32,394 nucleotides of DNA from an uncultured Paraglaciecola sp. (GCF_937123705.1 NZ_CAKZKO010000181.1:1-32394); one strand, 5' to 3'. Shown: positions 23,379-32,302, counted from the first letter of the stretch. Made by a program: numbers and translations. Notes: generated from the sequence alone by a model not told the origin.

Positions 23379-25052
23379 ATGTCACTTGCTAAAGTCAGTG
23401 TAGCCGTTGTAGAAGACAATGGTATGGCGCGAGCCAATATCCGTAACCATCTGTTGGATATGGGCTTTTCGCAAATTAGTTGCTTCAGCAATGGTCGAGA
23501 TTTAAGAGCCAACATGAGAAGTCTGAGAATAGATCTTCTTCTTATGGACTTTCATCTTGGACAAAATAAAAATGGTGTAGAAGTCGTTCAAGACTTGCAA
23601 AAGCAGAAAAAAATTACCCATACGACTTGCGTAATGTTTATAACATCCGACAGGGTTCCTATGGTGATTGGGCAAATCTTTGATATGCATCCAGAAGCAT
23701 TACTGACTAAACCTTATACGATCCGAAATTTAGCAAAAAATATTTATAGCAGCCTAAATTTGCACAAATATTTGATGCCGATTTACAGAATGATGGATGA
23801 AGATAAATATCCACAGGCACTAGAATTACTCGATCATTTATTAGAAGAAGATTCTCAACCCAAGAAACGCAGTGCGCTGATAAAACTGCGCGCCAAATTG
23901 TTAATCAAAGTAGGACGTAATTCTGAAGCAGCCGACCTTTATCGTAGCGTCTTAGAACAATCCGACAAAGTAATATGGGCAAAATGGGGCCTAATCCAAA
24001 GTCTTTTTCTCGAAGACAAGGTAGAAGAAAGTGAAACCCTACTCCATGATTTAACAAAATCAGCACTGACCAATGACAAAGCTTGTGAATGGCTAGCCCG
24101 TATTAGTGTCAATAACAACCAATACAGTAAAGCTGAAAACTATATGCATCAAATCCATGAAGGTCAGCTTTCTATCTCTGCGGCCCGATTAAAGGCGTCT
24201 ATTTATCAAGCACAAGAGAGAGGAAACGAAGCAATAGCTTTACTTGAAAAGAAGCGTGAATCGAATCGCTCAATTCGCGAACGCTTCGATGAAATATCTC
24301 TGGATTTGGCTCGTTGTTATATGTCTGAAGCGGAGCAGAGTACCAAACCTGAACGTACCTCTGACTTACAAGTCGCAAAACACTTGATTGGTGCCGCAGG
24401 TAGAAAATTATCCGATCCTAGCTTGACCATCAGAAAAGACTATATGTTTGCCATGGTGGCTTTTATGGAAGGCAACATTAACAAAGCCAATGAGATTTTA
24501 GCCCGTCCGGGGATGAGTGAATTAGAAGATGCTGAAATTTCGACTATTACAGATGCAGTTCAGGCATGGCGGAGCTCTGGTGATACCGAAAAAGCCAAAA
24601 AGTTCTTGAAGCTCAGCCAAGAAAAGCTTAAAAACATTGAGGATGGTAATGAAAAAACAGTCTCTGGCATATTAGTCGCAAAAGGTGAAGAAGCCATTGG
24701 TGAAAGAAGGCCTCAAGCCTTAGAGTTTAATAAAACCGGATTACAAAAATACACTGATAAAGATTTTGTAGGTGCCACTGATGACTTCTATCAAGCCTAC
24801 TTACTCTTCCCAAGAGAATTAGCCTTTAGCCTTAATTTACTACAAGGCTTGGTGGACGCTGAACTTCTTTCTTTTCACAAAATTAATACCCTAGAATTTT
24901 TAGGTGAATTACAAAGTCGTGAACTCAATGAAGGCAATAAAAAACGTTTAGATGAAATTGTTGGACGTATTACCAAGAAAAAACATGTATATTTTATCGC
25001 CAGCAATAAGCAGGAAGATAAAAACCAAGATGAAGACGAAACTCAACAGTAG
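23379..25052 (+). CDS. Response regulator with a tetratricopeptide-repeat output region
   Basis: This 557-residue protein has a CheY-like receiver at residues 5-125, with acidic E12/D13, phospho-acceptor D57 (LLLMDFHLG), T89/S90 and K111 (LLTKPY), all present. The rest is helical with several TPR-like units (for example YPQALELLDHLLEED, GRNSEAADLYRSVLEQS, NQYSKAENYMHQI, GNEAIALLEKK and KDFVGATDDFYQAYLLFP). The end is charged (KQEDKNQDEDE). There is no DNA-binding domain, so phosphorylation probably controls protein-protein contacts. No histidine kinase is adjacent. The next gene, a lone periplasmic binding protein, follows after 18 bp and may share the transcript. The target is unknown. Confidence 0.87.
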   Translation: MSLAKVSVAVVEDNGMARANIRNHLLDMGFSQISCFSNGRDLRANMRSLRIDLLLMDFHLGQNKNGVEVVQDLQKQKKITHTTCVMFITSDRVPMVIGQIFDMHPEALLTKPYTIRNLAKNIYSSLNLHKYLMPIYRMMDEDKYPQALELLDHLLEEDSQPKKRSALIKLRAKLLIKVGRNSEAADLYRSVLEQSDKVIWAKWGLIQSLFLEDKVEESETLLHDLTKSALTNDKACEWLARISVNNNQYSKAENYMHQIHEGQLSISAARLKASIYQAQERGNEAIALLEKKRESNRSIRERFDEISLDLARCYMSEAEQSTKPERTSDLQVAKHLIGAAGRKLSDPSLTIRKDYMFAMVAFMEGNINKANEILARPGMSELEDAEISTITDAVQAWRSSGDTEKAKKFLKLSQEKLKNIEDGNEKTVSGILVAKGEEAIGERRPQALEFNKTGLQKYTDKDFVGATDDFYQAYLLFPRELAFSLNLLQGLVDAELLSFHKINTLEFLGELQSRELNEGNKKRLDEIVGRITKKKHVYFIASNKQEDKNQDEDETQQ

Positions 25053-25070
25053 GGCAATGGTAATCTTACA

Positions 25071-25832
25071 GTGCTAAAGAATATTTTTGCTCCATGGAGC
25101 CTAGTTATCTATTTAAGCCTGTTGGCAACCTATACTTTTGCCGAGGATACCAAACCCGCCCCTGTACTATATTTTGATTTAGGCCAAAAAGACGGCTGGG
25201 TACCTTTCCGAAAAGCGGCTAGAACTGGCGCATTGAGTGTTCTTAAAGAACTATCTATGGCGCTAGAAGCCCATTCTGGCGTTCAATTTTTAACAGTTAA
25301 CTTTCCTCAAAAACGAGCAGAAAAGGCACTGTTGGATGGCATCTTAGATTTTGATTTTCTATGTCTTGAATGGCTGCCAGACAATGAACCAGGGGAAGGC
25401 TTTGTTGCAACCGACTCATTTTTTGAAATTTCCATGCACTTAGTGACATTAAAACCCAACACCCATTTATTTCCTACCCCTGAATCTATGTTTAATAAGC
25501 ACGTTGGTACTATAGGTGGCTACTTTTATGTCAACGATGACAAATTTACTCGTGTCGACTTCCTTAACGAAAATTTACAGATGCTAGGTTTAAAGCGAGG
25601 TCGTTTCAAGGCAATTATTGCTGAAAAAGAATCTGCTAAATACTGGGCAAAACTCAATAATATCGAAATAGGCTTTGCCGCCCTACTCAGTAAAGGCAAG
25701 TTAGTTATGCGACTCAGAAAAGAGCATAGCGCACTGCTACCTACTTTGAATAAAGCGATTAAAGAATTGAAAGACTCAGGGAAGCTACAAGCCATCTTAA
25801 ATTCACATGGCGTAGAGTCGGAAATATTTTAA
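25071..25832 (+). CDS. Periplasmic solute-binding protein-like (PBPb / SBP_bac_3 fold)
   Basis: This 253-residue protein starts with GTG and a signal peptide (MLKNIF, hydrophobic core, likely cleavage near TFA-ED, residues 25-26). The mature part resembles type 3 extracellular solute-binding domains: a first lobe ending with ALLDGILDFDFLCLEWLPDN, a crossover near HVGTIGGYFYVND, and the final helix LNKAIKELKDSGKLQAILNSHG. No permease or ATPase gene is adjacent. The protein may therefore sense a ligand rather than feed a transporter, perhaps for the same pathway as the response regulator 18 bp upstream. The ligand cannot be read from the sequence. No good ribosome site precedes the GTG, so coupling to the upstream gene is likely. 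Confidence 0.75.
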   Translation: MLKNIFAPWSLVIYLSLLATYTFAEDTKPAPVLYFDLGQKDGWVPFRKAARTGALSVLKELSMALEAHSGVQFLTVNFPQKRAEKALLDGILDFDFLCLEWLPDNEPGEGFVATDSFFEISMHLVTLKPNTHLFPTPESMFNKHVGTIGGYFYVNDDKFTRVDFLNENLQMLGLKRGRFKAIIAEKESAKYWAKLNNIEIGFAALLSKGKLVMRLRKEHSALLPTLNKAIKELKDSGKLQAILNSHGVESEIF

Positions 25833-25869
25833 CTTAACCCGAGTCTGGTCAACGTAAAAACCTAAAGTG

Positions 25870-25894
25870 TGGCACCAGATTCAACCCGGTGCCA
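25870..25894. terminator. Stem-loop between convergent genes
   Basis: TGGCACC (25870-25876) and GGTGCCA (25888-25894) form a 7-bp stem with an 11-base loop, between the binding-protein gene and the convergent acyl-CoA dehydrogenase. No T-run follows on the plus strand. On the minus strand a TTTTT lies about 10 bases after the stem, so terminator function is uncertain. Confidence 0.35.
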
Positions 25895-25904
25895 GCCCTT
25901 GCAA

Positions 25905-27044
25905 TCAGTCACAATAGCTTAATTGATTAAACTTTTGTTGCTGATAATCGGCATCACCAAAGGTGGTATTGATCATCATTAAACGTTTCACATAATGACC
26001 CACATCCAGTTCGTCGGTAAAACCCATGCCGCCGTGTAGCTGGATGGCCTCATCGCCAATCAACTTACCGTTACGACCTATCATCACTTTTAGCGCCGCG
26101 ATGTTTTTGGCTAAGTCTTCTGCACCACTTTCAGCGGCGCACACAGCGCGATATAAAATGGACTTGGCTTGTTCGCCGGCCATAAACATATCTACCATAC
26201 GGTGTTGTAAGGCTTGGAAACTACTGATAGCCACACCAAACTGTTGACGTGTTTTACTGTATTCGATGGTCGTGGCAGTCAGTTTTTGCATTATGCCCAC
26301 AGCTTCTGCACCTAAGGCCATAATAACGTCGGCCACTACGGCTTCTGTCAACTTATAGCCTTGGTCTACTTCACCTAAGACTTGATCAGCTGCCACTTTG
26401 ACATCAGTCAGTTTGATATTGGCTACCACTTGTCCGTCCATCAATCTGTAGGTGGTGCGCTCAACACCAGCGGCCTCTACATCGATTAAAAACAAAGTAA
26501 TGCCTGACTCGTCGCACTGCTCACCAGAGGTTCTGGCCGATACAACGACTTTGTTTGCTGCTGCACCATTAGCGACCACGGTTTTTTCGCCGTTAAGTAC
26601 AAAGCTATCACCATCGCGCTCAGCGCGGGTTTTTACATCAGCTAATTCAAAACGGCTTTGACGCTCAAGATAACCAAAGGCCCCTTGCAAAGAACCATCG
26701 ATGATTTTTTCGATATAAGCATCTTGTAAGGATTCATTACCACTTTTATTCAGTAAACCACCAAACATTAAAACAGTAGCGATAAAGGGCTCAACCACTA
26801 GGCCCTTGCCCATTTCTTCCATCACCGCCATGACATCAGTGGCACCGCCACCAAAACCACCGTGTTTTTCTTCAAAGGGGATAGACAACCAACCTAATTC
26901 TGCAAAGGTATTCCAGTTATCTGGATTAAAACCGAGTTCTTTGGCGGCATTTTCGCGGCGACTTTCAAAGTCATACTGGTCTTGCACAAAGCGCGCTACG
27001 CTGTCTTTGAGCATGTTTTGTTCTTCTGATAAATTAAAATTCAT
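25905..27044 (-). CDS. Acyl-CoA dehydrogenase subunit, FAD-motif-bearing partner
   Basis: This 379-residue acyl-CoA dehydrogenase family protein keeps the FAD contacts RQQFG (266-270) and IQLHGGMGF (334-342). It lacks both known positions of the catalytic glutamate. The residue matching E244 of the neighbouring protein is V240, and the C-terminal stretch reads TTFGDADYQQ without the EG motif. This is the pattern of one subunit of alpha2beta2 enzymes such as the FadE/ChsE pairs of steroid side-chain degradation. It is the second gene of a pair, 2 bp after its partner. It probably forms an obligate complex with it in the cytoplasm and passes electrons to ETF. Substrate unknown. Confidence 0.85.
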   Translation of the reverse strand: MNFNLSEEQNMLKDSVARFVQDQYDFESRRENAAKELGFNPDNWNTFAELGWLSIPFEEKHGGFGGGATDVMAVMEEMGKGLVVEPFIATVLMFGGLLNKSGNESLQDAYIEKIIDGSLQGAFGYLERQSRFELADVKTRAERDGDSFVLNGEKTVVANGAAANKVVVSARTSGEQCDESGITLFLIDVEAAGVERTTYRLMDGQVVANIKLTDVKVAADQVLGEVDQGYKLTEAVVADVIMALGAEAVGIMQKLTATTIEYSKTRQQFGVAISSFQALQHRMVDMFMAGEQAKSILYRAVCAAESGAEDLAKNIAALKVMIGRNGKLIGDEAIQLHGGMGFTDELDVGHYVKRLMMINTTFGDADYQQQKFNQLSYCD

Positions 27045-27046
27045 GA

Positions 27047-28228
27047 TTAAAGCCCCAATACATATTTGGCAGTAATGTTCTTCTGCACTTCGTTTGAACC
27101 ACCATAGATAGTCGCGGCACGGCCGTACATGTATGCTTTTCTAGCGGCGTGTCCAAAGGCATGACCTATAGTGTCTGCGTTTTCTTCACCGTGAATAACA
27201 CCGCTGTAATAACCTGCTAAATCCATATACATTTGCTGAATAGCCTGCTGAATTTCGGTGCCTTTGATTTTCAAAAGTGAAGATTCAACGCCCGGGCCTT
27301 TACCATCTGCGGTAGAAGCTAATACTCGTAGCTCAGTGTATTCCAGTGCCATCAATTCAATTTCGGTGTTTGATAAGCGGTTTTGGAACTGAATATCTTC
27401 ACTGAGTGGGCGACCTCCGCTAACTTCTTGAGCAAGCAAGTCGCGCAATTCACGTAAGCGCCTTTTAGAATCAGCAACAGCAGCTATTGAAGTACGTTCG
27501 TGGGCTAGCAATGCTTTGGCATAAGTCCAGCCTTTGTCTTGTTCGCCAATGCGATTTACTACTGGCACGCGCACATTATCAAACACCACTTCGTTCAAAC
27601 TGTGATGGTCGTCGATGGTAGAGATTTTATTAACCGTAATGCCTGGGGTTTTCATATCAATCAATAGGAACGAAATACCATCCTGACGCTTACCCGAATT
27701 ATCGGTACGCACCAAACAAAAAATCCAATCGGCGTACTGGGCGTAAGTGGTCCAAATTTTTGCACCGTTAACGATGTAATCATCACCGTCTAGTTCTGCT
27801 TTGGTTTTTAATGCCGCTAAGTCTGAACCGGCACCGGGCTCTGAATAACCCTGACACCACCAATCTTCACTTTTAAGAATGCGCGGTAAAAATTTTTGTT
27901 TCTGTTCGTCACTGCCAAAACCATAAATGACTGGGGCCACCATTTTTACCCCAAATGGCACCACGTCAGGTGCACCAGCTAATGAACGTTCGGTTTCAAA
28001 GATAAAGTTTTCTGTTACCGACCAATCGGTACCGCCGTATTCAACTGGCCAACCGGGCGCCAGCCAACCCTTAGCATTTAATTTATTCTGCCATTCAATT
28101 TGCGCGGCTTTATATCCTTCGCCGCCATCGTTTACTCGCGCAGCTAACTCTTCTGTCCAATTCTCTGATAAAAATGTACGAACTTGGTCGCGAAAGGCCA
28201 GTTCATCAGCCGAAAATGTAATATCCAC
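27047..28228 (-). CDS. Acyl-CoA dehydrogenase subunit, catalytic-glutamate-bearing partner
   Basis: This 393-residue acyl-CoA dehydrogenase has the substrate signature YSEPGAGSDLAALKT (128-142) and an E244-R245 pair (AHERTS) in the position of the catalytic Glu of FadE/ChsE-type enzymes. The other catalytic position is Gly (G376 in IYGGSNEVQ). The FAD motifs RxxFG and QxxGGxG, clear in the partner gene, are not recognisable here. The two proteins therefore complement each other. Heteromeric enzymes of this kind act on bulky acyl-CoAs such as steroid side chains in actinobacteria and some proteobacteria; extending that to this organism is inference. GTG start with GAGGAAA six bases upstream. 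The gene is divergent from a GlxA-type regulator, which may control it. Confidence 0.86.
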   Translation of the reverse strand: MDITFSADELAFRDQVRTFLSENWTEELAARVNDGGEGYKAAQIEWQNKLNAKGWLAPGWPVEYGGTDWSVTENFIFETERSLAGAPDVVPFGVKMVAPVIYGFGSDEQKQKFLPRILKSEDWWCQGYSEPGAGSDLAALKTKAELDGDDYIVNGAKIWTTYAQYADWIFCLVRTDNSGKRQDGISFLLIDMKTPGITVNKISTIDDHHSLNEVVFDNVRVPVVNRIGEQDKGWTYAKALLAHERTSIAAVADSKRRLRELRDLLAQEVSGGRPLSEDIQFQNRLSNTEIELMALEYTELRVLASTADGKGPGVESSLLKIKGTEIQQAIQQMYMDLAGYYSGVIHGEENADTIGHAFGHAARKAYMYGRAATIYGGSNEVQKNITAKYVLGL

Positions 28229-28252
28229 GTTTTGTTTCCTCTTTATTTATTC

Positions 28253-28262
28253 GTCTTAAGAC
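28253..28262. promoter_or_regulatory. 10-bp palindrome GTCTTAAGAC in the divergent region
   Basis: The exact palindrome lies 25 bp before the acyl-CoA dehydrogenase start and 108 bp before the regulator start. It is a possible regulator site because the divergent region (28229-28369) holds both promoters. Ten bases is short, and the support is position only. Confidence 0.3.
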
Positions 28263-28369
28263 TAATCCTAAGCAGGCCAATACTGTACGCCTGTTCCATT
28301 TCATTGTATTTAGGTTAAAATGCCACATAATACGGCAAAAGTGCTAAATCAACATTTTGAGGGCAAAAA

Positions 28370-29347
28370 GTGGCCGAACCTAAATGGCGAGTAGCATTAC
28401 TGATTTATAACGGCGCTTGGGCGTCTACTATTTATGGCTCGTTGGAGTTATTTCACAGCGCCAACCTAAGACAAGCTCAAGACCAACAGTTTCATTGCGA
28501 TTTGGTCAGTGCCGATGCAAAGCCGGTACAGCTATACGGCGGTCATTCAATTACTGGAGATGCCGAGATTAGCGAGCAATCATATGATTTGATTATGCTA
28601 GCCCATTACTGGGGAGATTTTGAACAAGTTAAACAACAATATCCTCAGATTCCCCCTTGGTTGGCACAACAACACGCCAAAGGCGCACGTATTGCTGGCA
28701 TCAACAGCGGAATATTTTGGGCAGCAGAAGCTGGGGTATTAAATGGCGGAAGAGCCACCACCTATTGGCGGCATTTACGGGAGTTTGAACAGCGCTACCC
28801 TGAGGTGCAATGGCAAGCGAACCAAGCCAATGTTGAACATCAAGGTATTTACAGCTCTAACGGCCAAAATGCTTCCATGGATTTAAGTTTGCATCTACTG
28901 ACAACCTTTTGTAGTGCTTCTTTAGCTACAGAGTTGAGCAGAGATATTCGCTTTGATAGTCACCGAATTTCTGACTTAAACCTGATCAATATTGCCGGTT
29001 TTCGGCAGCACCGAGATTTAGGCATTCACCGCGCCCAAGATTGGCTAGACGAATATTATTCTGACAGTGTGGAATTTCAGCAACTGGCTAATCAAATAGG
29101 CATGAGTAAACGCACTTTCATTCGCCGTTTTCAAAAAGCCACAGGGGAATTACCGTCGCGTTACCTGCAACGACTACGGGTAGAAGCGGCTAAGCATTAT
29201 TTAGGGAATACCGAGGACAGTATCAAAACCATTGGTATGAGTGTGGGATATCGAGATATCAGTTCTTTTTCGAAAGTATTTAAGGCATTGACTGACGTCA
29301 CGCCACGCGCATTTAGAGCGCGACTAAGACCTTCAAGAATACTTTAA
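28370..29347 (+). CDS. GlxA-family transcriptional regulator (DJ-1/PfpI domain plus AraC-type HTH)
   Basis: This 325-residue protein has an N-terminal DJ-1/PfpI-like amidase fold (about 7-180). A C-terminal AraC/XylS domain holds two helix-turn-helix units: about 235-256 (QQLANQIGMSKRTFIRRFQK) and 283-303 (DSIKTIGMSVGYRDISSFSKVFK). The nucleophile elbow reads GINSGIFWAAEAGVLNGG, with Asn112-Ser113 where enzymatically active relatives have Cys, so the domain should sense a ligand rather than hydrolyse one. Divergent orientation to the acyl-CoA dehydrogenase pair makes these the likely targets. GTG start with a GAGGG ribosome site. The end overlaps the convergent CoxE-type gene by 15 bp. Confidence 0.88.
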   Translation: MAEPKWRVALLIYNGAWASTIYGSLELFHSANLRQAQDQQFHCDLVSADAKPVQLYGGHSITGDAEISEQSYDLIMLAHYWGDFEQVKQQYPQIPPWLAQQHAKGARIAGINSGIFWAAEAGVLNGGRATTYWRHLREFEQRYPEVQWQANQANVEHQGIYSSNGQNASMDLSLHLLTTFCSASLATELSRDIRFDSHRISDLNLINIAGFRQHRDLGIHRAQDWLDEYYSDSVEFQQLANQIGMSKRTFIRRFQKATGELPSRYLQRLRVEAAKHYLGNTEDSIKTIGMSVGYRDISSFSKVFKALTDVTPRAFRARLRPSRIL

Positions 29348-30742
29348 AACCCGGCTAAAAATCCGTTCGATATCTTTTAGGTTTCGACAAGTTTCGACAC
29401 TGCCACACCAAGGTGAATATTCAGACATGATGGAGTCACCTGTATCCCATAAACTTTGTCGTTCTGGATTTAACCACAACACTCTTTTGCTCTTTCGGTA
29501 GACTTTTTCCCAAATATCGACGCGGCCATCGCCGTTATTATTGCGCGCATCGCCTAATAAAATAACTGTGGTGCGTTTATCGATATTCGCCAAAGCTTGT
29601 GACTGCAAGCCTTCAAAGGCTTTGCCATAGTCTGTAGGCATACCTGCCCAGCGCTGCATTATTTCGTCTAACGCTATTTCCATACTTTGTTGTTTGAATA
29701 ATTCCGACACATCAATCATTTGTGATGCAAACACAAAGGAACTGACTTTTGGTAACACATCTTGCAACGAATACAAAAATAACAACAAAAACCTTGCCAC
29801 TCGGCTCACCGAACCACTCACATCACAAATGGCGAGTACTTTGGGGCGTTCAACACGTGTTGCCTTCCAGCGCGTATGAAATAGCGCACCATCAAAAGCA
29901 GCATTGGCCGCAATAGTTTTGCGCACATCAAGTTGCCCTCGTTTACGGGTTAAACGGCGGCGGCCATGCTGTGAGGCCAGCTTGCGGGCAGCGCGCTGTA
30001 CTAAGCGCTGCATCAACTTGTAGTCGCGAGCTTCGAGTTGCCCTAATTTTATCTGTTGCAGGTGTTCGACGCGATATTTTTGACCTTTGTTGCGAGCAAA
30101 GATCATATATTGCTGCTCAACATAATCTTTGACCTGTTCTTGTAATTGCGCTCTAGCTTGAGTTAATCGCTTTTTTAAGTGTTTTTGTGCGAGATCAGCA
30201 GGTTCAGTACGTATCTCGGCACTTAGCTCAGCGTCACCTAAGCGTTGCATGATTTTGTACGCAAAGTAATTTTTTTGGGTAAATAATACTATAGAAGATA
30301 ACTTTTCAGCACTGGCGGCTTGCACAATATCCAAACTCATGTCGGCACCTTGACCTAGTGCCTTTCCTAGCGTGGAGCTGGCATCGCCTGACGCATTTTC
30401 TGAATTGAGTGAAGGCTCGGCTTCTGAGCTTTTGGCATTTGACTGATTGGCTGCTGCGGACTGTGATTGGCTTATTTCATTGGGATTAGAGGATGACTCA
30501 GAGTTATTTTCTTGCTCTTCATTAAGGGTTTCAGAATTGCCAAAATACAAGTCAAACAACTCTTCATAAGTATCTGTATCAGCTTGGCGTTTGACTAAAG
30601 TTAAGGCCAATACTGTTTTGGATCTTTCACGTTGTGATAACCCTGTTAATTTAATGGCATTCAGGGCATCTAATGACTCAGCAGGAGAAATAGGTAAACC
30701 GGCTTCTCGTAACGCTCCAATAAAATCACCAACAAAACGCAC
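29333..30742 (-). CDS. CoxE-type von Willebrand factor A domain protein
   Basis: This 469-residue protein opens with the CoxE-type stretch FIGALREAGLPISPAESLDAL. A low-complexity segment rich in S, N and E follows (about 70-125), then a basic helical region (185-275), and a VWA domain with a MIDAS motif D307-S309-S311 (CDVSGSVS). It later shows LGDARNN. Proteins of this type pair with MoxR AAA+ ATPases and act as chaperone-like factors that insert metals or mature enzymes; the client here is not visible. The GTG start follows the MoxR stop with no base between, so translation is coupled. It is cytoplasmic, with no signal peptide or membrane helix. Confidence 0.87.
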   Translation of the reverse strand: MRFVGDFIGALREAGLPISPAESLDALNAIKLTGLSQRERSKTVLALTLVKRQADTDTYEELFDLYFGNSETLNEEQENNSESSSNPNEISQSQSAAANQSNAKSSEAEPSLNSENASGDASSTLGKALGQGADMSLDIVQAASAEKLSSIVLFTQKNYFAYKIMQRLGDAELSAEIRTEPADLAQKHLKKRLTQARAQLQEQVKDYVEQQYMIFARNKGQKYRVEHLQQIKLGQLEARDYKLMQRLVQRAARKLASQHGRRRLTRKRGQLDVRKTIAANAAFDGALFHTRWKATRVERPKVLAICDVSGSVSRVARFLLLFLYSLQDVLPKVSSFVFASQMIDVSELFKQQSMEIALDEIMQRWAGMPTDYGKAFEGLQSQALANIDKRTTVILLGDARNNNGDGRVDIWEKVYRKSKRVLWLNPERQSLWDTGDSIMSEYSPWCGSVETCRNLKDIERIFSRVLKYS

Positions 30743-31678
30743 CTAACTTAAGCCCTTCAATAAGGCATTAATTTCTGGCTCGACCAATTCGATATCATCT
30801 TGAAACTTCAATAATAAATTTAAGGTGTCTTTCACCCAAACCGGATCCAACTCTTCGACATTTAACAACAACAACGCCCTTGCCCAATCAATGGTTTCAC
30901 TAACAGCTGGAGACTTTTTAAGCGGCATATCTCTTAATTTGCCGATCATGGCGACTATTTGTTCTCGCAATAATTCATCCAAGCCTTGTACTTGCGTGGC
31001 TAAAATACGGCTTTCTAATTTCGCATCTGGGAATGGAATATACAAATGTAAACAGCGACGTTTTAGGGCGTCGCCCAGCTCTCGAGTATTGTTACTGGTT
31101 AACATTACAATGGGCGTCGATTTAGCTTTTACTGTGCCAATTTCAGGGATAGACACTTGATAGTCAGATAACAGCTCCAGTAAAAAGGCCTCAAACTCTT
31201 GATCGGCCTTGTCGATTTCATCCACCAGCAACACTGCGCCATCTTCACTTTGTAGGGCTTGTAATAAAGGTCTAGGCTCTAAAAATTCCTGAGAATAAAA
31301 TATATCGCCAAAATCATGTAAACGAGCCACCGATTCATCTAAACCTCGGGCTCCTTTAAGTACATCGCCAAGTTGTTCTTTTAACACTTGGGTATACAGC
31401 AGTTGTTTACCGTATTTCCATTCGTACAAAGCCTTTGACTCATCTAAGCCTTCATAACACTGCATACGAATTAAAGGGGCGTTAAGATAAGCCGCAGTTA
31501 CCTTGGCAAGTTCGGTTTTACCGACTCCAGGTGGGCCTTCAATCAAAATCGGTTTTTGCAATTGGCAAGCCAAATAAATAGCCGTAGCCACGGCGTTACT
31601 GCAAATATAGCCTAGGTCTTCATAGGCTTTTTGAATAATCTCAGGGGAAGCAATTTTTTCTTGGTGTTTTATGATCAC
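30743..31678 (-). CDS. MoxR-family AAA+ ATPase
   Basis: This 311-residue protein has Walker A GPPGVGKT (48-55), Walker B VLLVDEID (149-156), a sensor-1-like MLTSNNTRELGDALKRRCLHLYIPFP stretch containing the arginine finger region, and a helical lid. It matches the MoxR branch, whose members remodel or activate partner enzymes together with a VWA protein, here the directly abutting CoxE-type gene. The start is GTG at 31678; no in-frame start lies upstream before a stop codon. A promoter candidate lies 32-61 bp upstream. The client enzyme is unknown, and no molybdenum or CO dehydrogenase genes are in the window. Confidence 0.9.
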   Translation of the reverse strand: MIIKHQEKIASPEIIQKAYEDLGYICSNAVATAIYLACQLQKPILIEGPPGVGKTELAKVTAAYLNAPLIRMQCYEGLDESKALYEWKYGKQLLYTQVLKEQLGDVLKGARGLDESVARLHDFGDIFYSQEFLEPRPLLQALQSEDGAVLLVDEIDKADQEFEAFLLELLSDYQVSIPEIGTVKAKSTPIVMLTSNNTRELGDALKRRCLHLYIPFPDAKLESRILATQVQGLDELLREQIVAMIGKLRDMPLKKSPAVSETIDWARALLLLNVEELDPVWVKDTLNLLLKFQDDIELVEPEINALLKGLS

Positions 31679-31709
31679 AACTGTCTAATGCTTAAAGTGA
31701 ATATCCGTC

Positions 31710-31739
31710 ATTATTCGCTTAAGGCACGACTAATTGCAA
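31710..31739 (-). promoter_or_regulatory. Candidate sigma-70 promoter of the moxR-coxE-like pair
   Basis: On the minus strand TTGCAA (31739-31734) is separated by 18 bp from AATAAT (31715-31710). The -10 box matches the consensus at five of six positions. Transcription would start about 25 bases before the MoxR GTG, leaving a short leader without a clear ribosome site. Confidence 0.45.
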
Positions 31740-31816
31740 TCCTTTCGAAATGAAAAAATCCAATTGCACACAACTCTGGGTTAGAACCAAAAAACGTAAT
31801 AAATAATGTTAAGGCG

Positions 31817-32302
31817 CTAATCGGGTGCGTTAACAAATAACAATACCAAACCGCTGGTTGCAGCGTAGATAAACGCGCCGTTAAATGAAGCAGCGCCTGC
31901 TGCCGTTTGCCACATTTGGAATAGGGCGCCGCCTAATACGATAAAACCACCAAACCAAACAACCAGTGCCGTTCCTGCCCCTAAGATTGCAAATTTTTTC
32001 GCGGCATTAAAATCCTGACTGCTGCCATGGCGTGCTTGCCACAGATCCCACGCACCTTTTAGTGACAGTGCGGCCACTAAAAACTCCCCCATCAAAATAA
32101 TAAGTAAGGCTATCGTTATCAATAAAGAATGACTTACAACAGGAAAGATATGATTGGCATAAACAGTATGTCCGTCCATGCCTAATACGTAAGTCACCGC
32201 CCCTAATGCAGCGTCATAATTTGCCAAATTCCCCGCTACGTAAAGTGCTCCCTGTAACCCAACAAAAATAACCAATATGACTTTTAACAAGCGAATTGCC
32301 AT
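31817..32302 (-). CDS. DUF2165-like small integral membrane protein
   Basis: This 161-residue protein has four predicted membrane helices (about 5-25, 58-82, 104-128 and 138-157). It has the family look: NLANYDAALGAVTYVLGMD between helices 1 and 2, an ARHGSSQDFNAAKKFAILG loop, and MWQTAAGAASFNGAFIYAATSGLVLLFV at the end. Function is not established for this family. The ATG is preceded by GGGAG six bases upstream. It stands alone on its strand, 138 bp beyond the MoxR gene. The second copy of the 48-bp dispersed element lies 37 bp upstream of its start. Confidence 0.75.
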   Translation of the reverse strand: MAIRLLKVILVIFVGLQGALYVAGNLANYDAALGAVTYVLGMDGHTVYANHIFPVVSHSLLITIALLIILMGEFLVAALSLKGAWDLWQARHGSSQDFNAAKKFAILGAGTALVVWFGGFIVLGGALFQMWQTAAGAASFNGAFIYAATSGLVLLFVNAPD

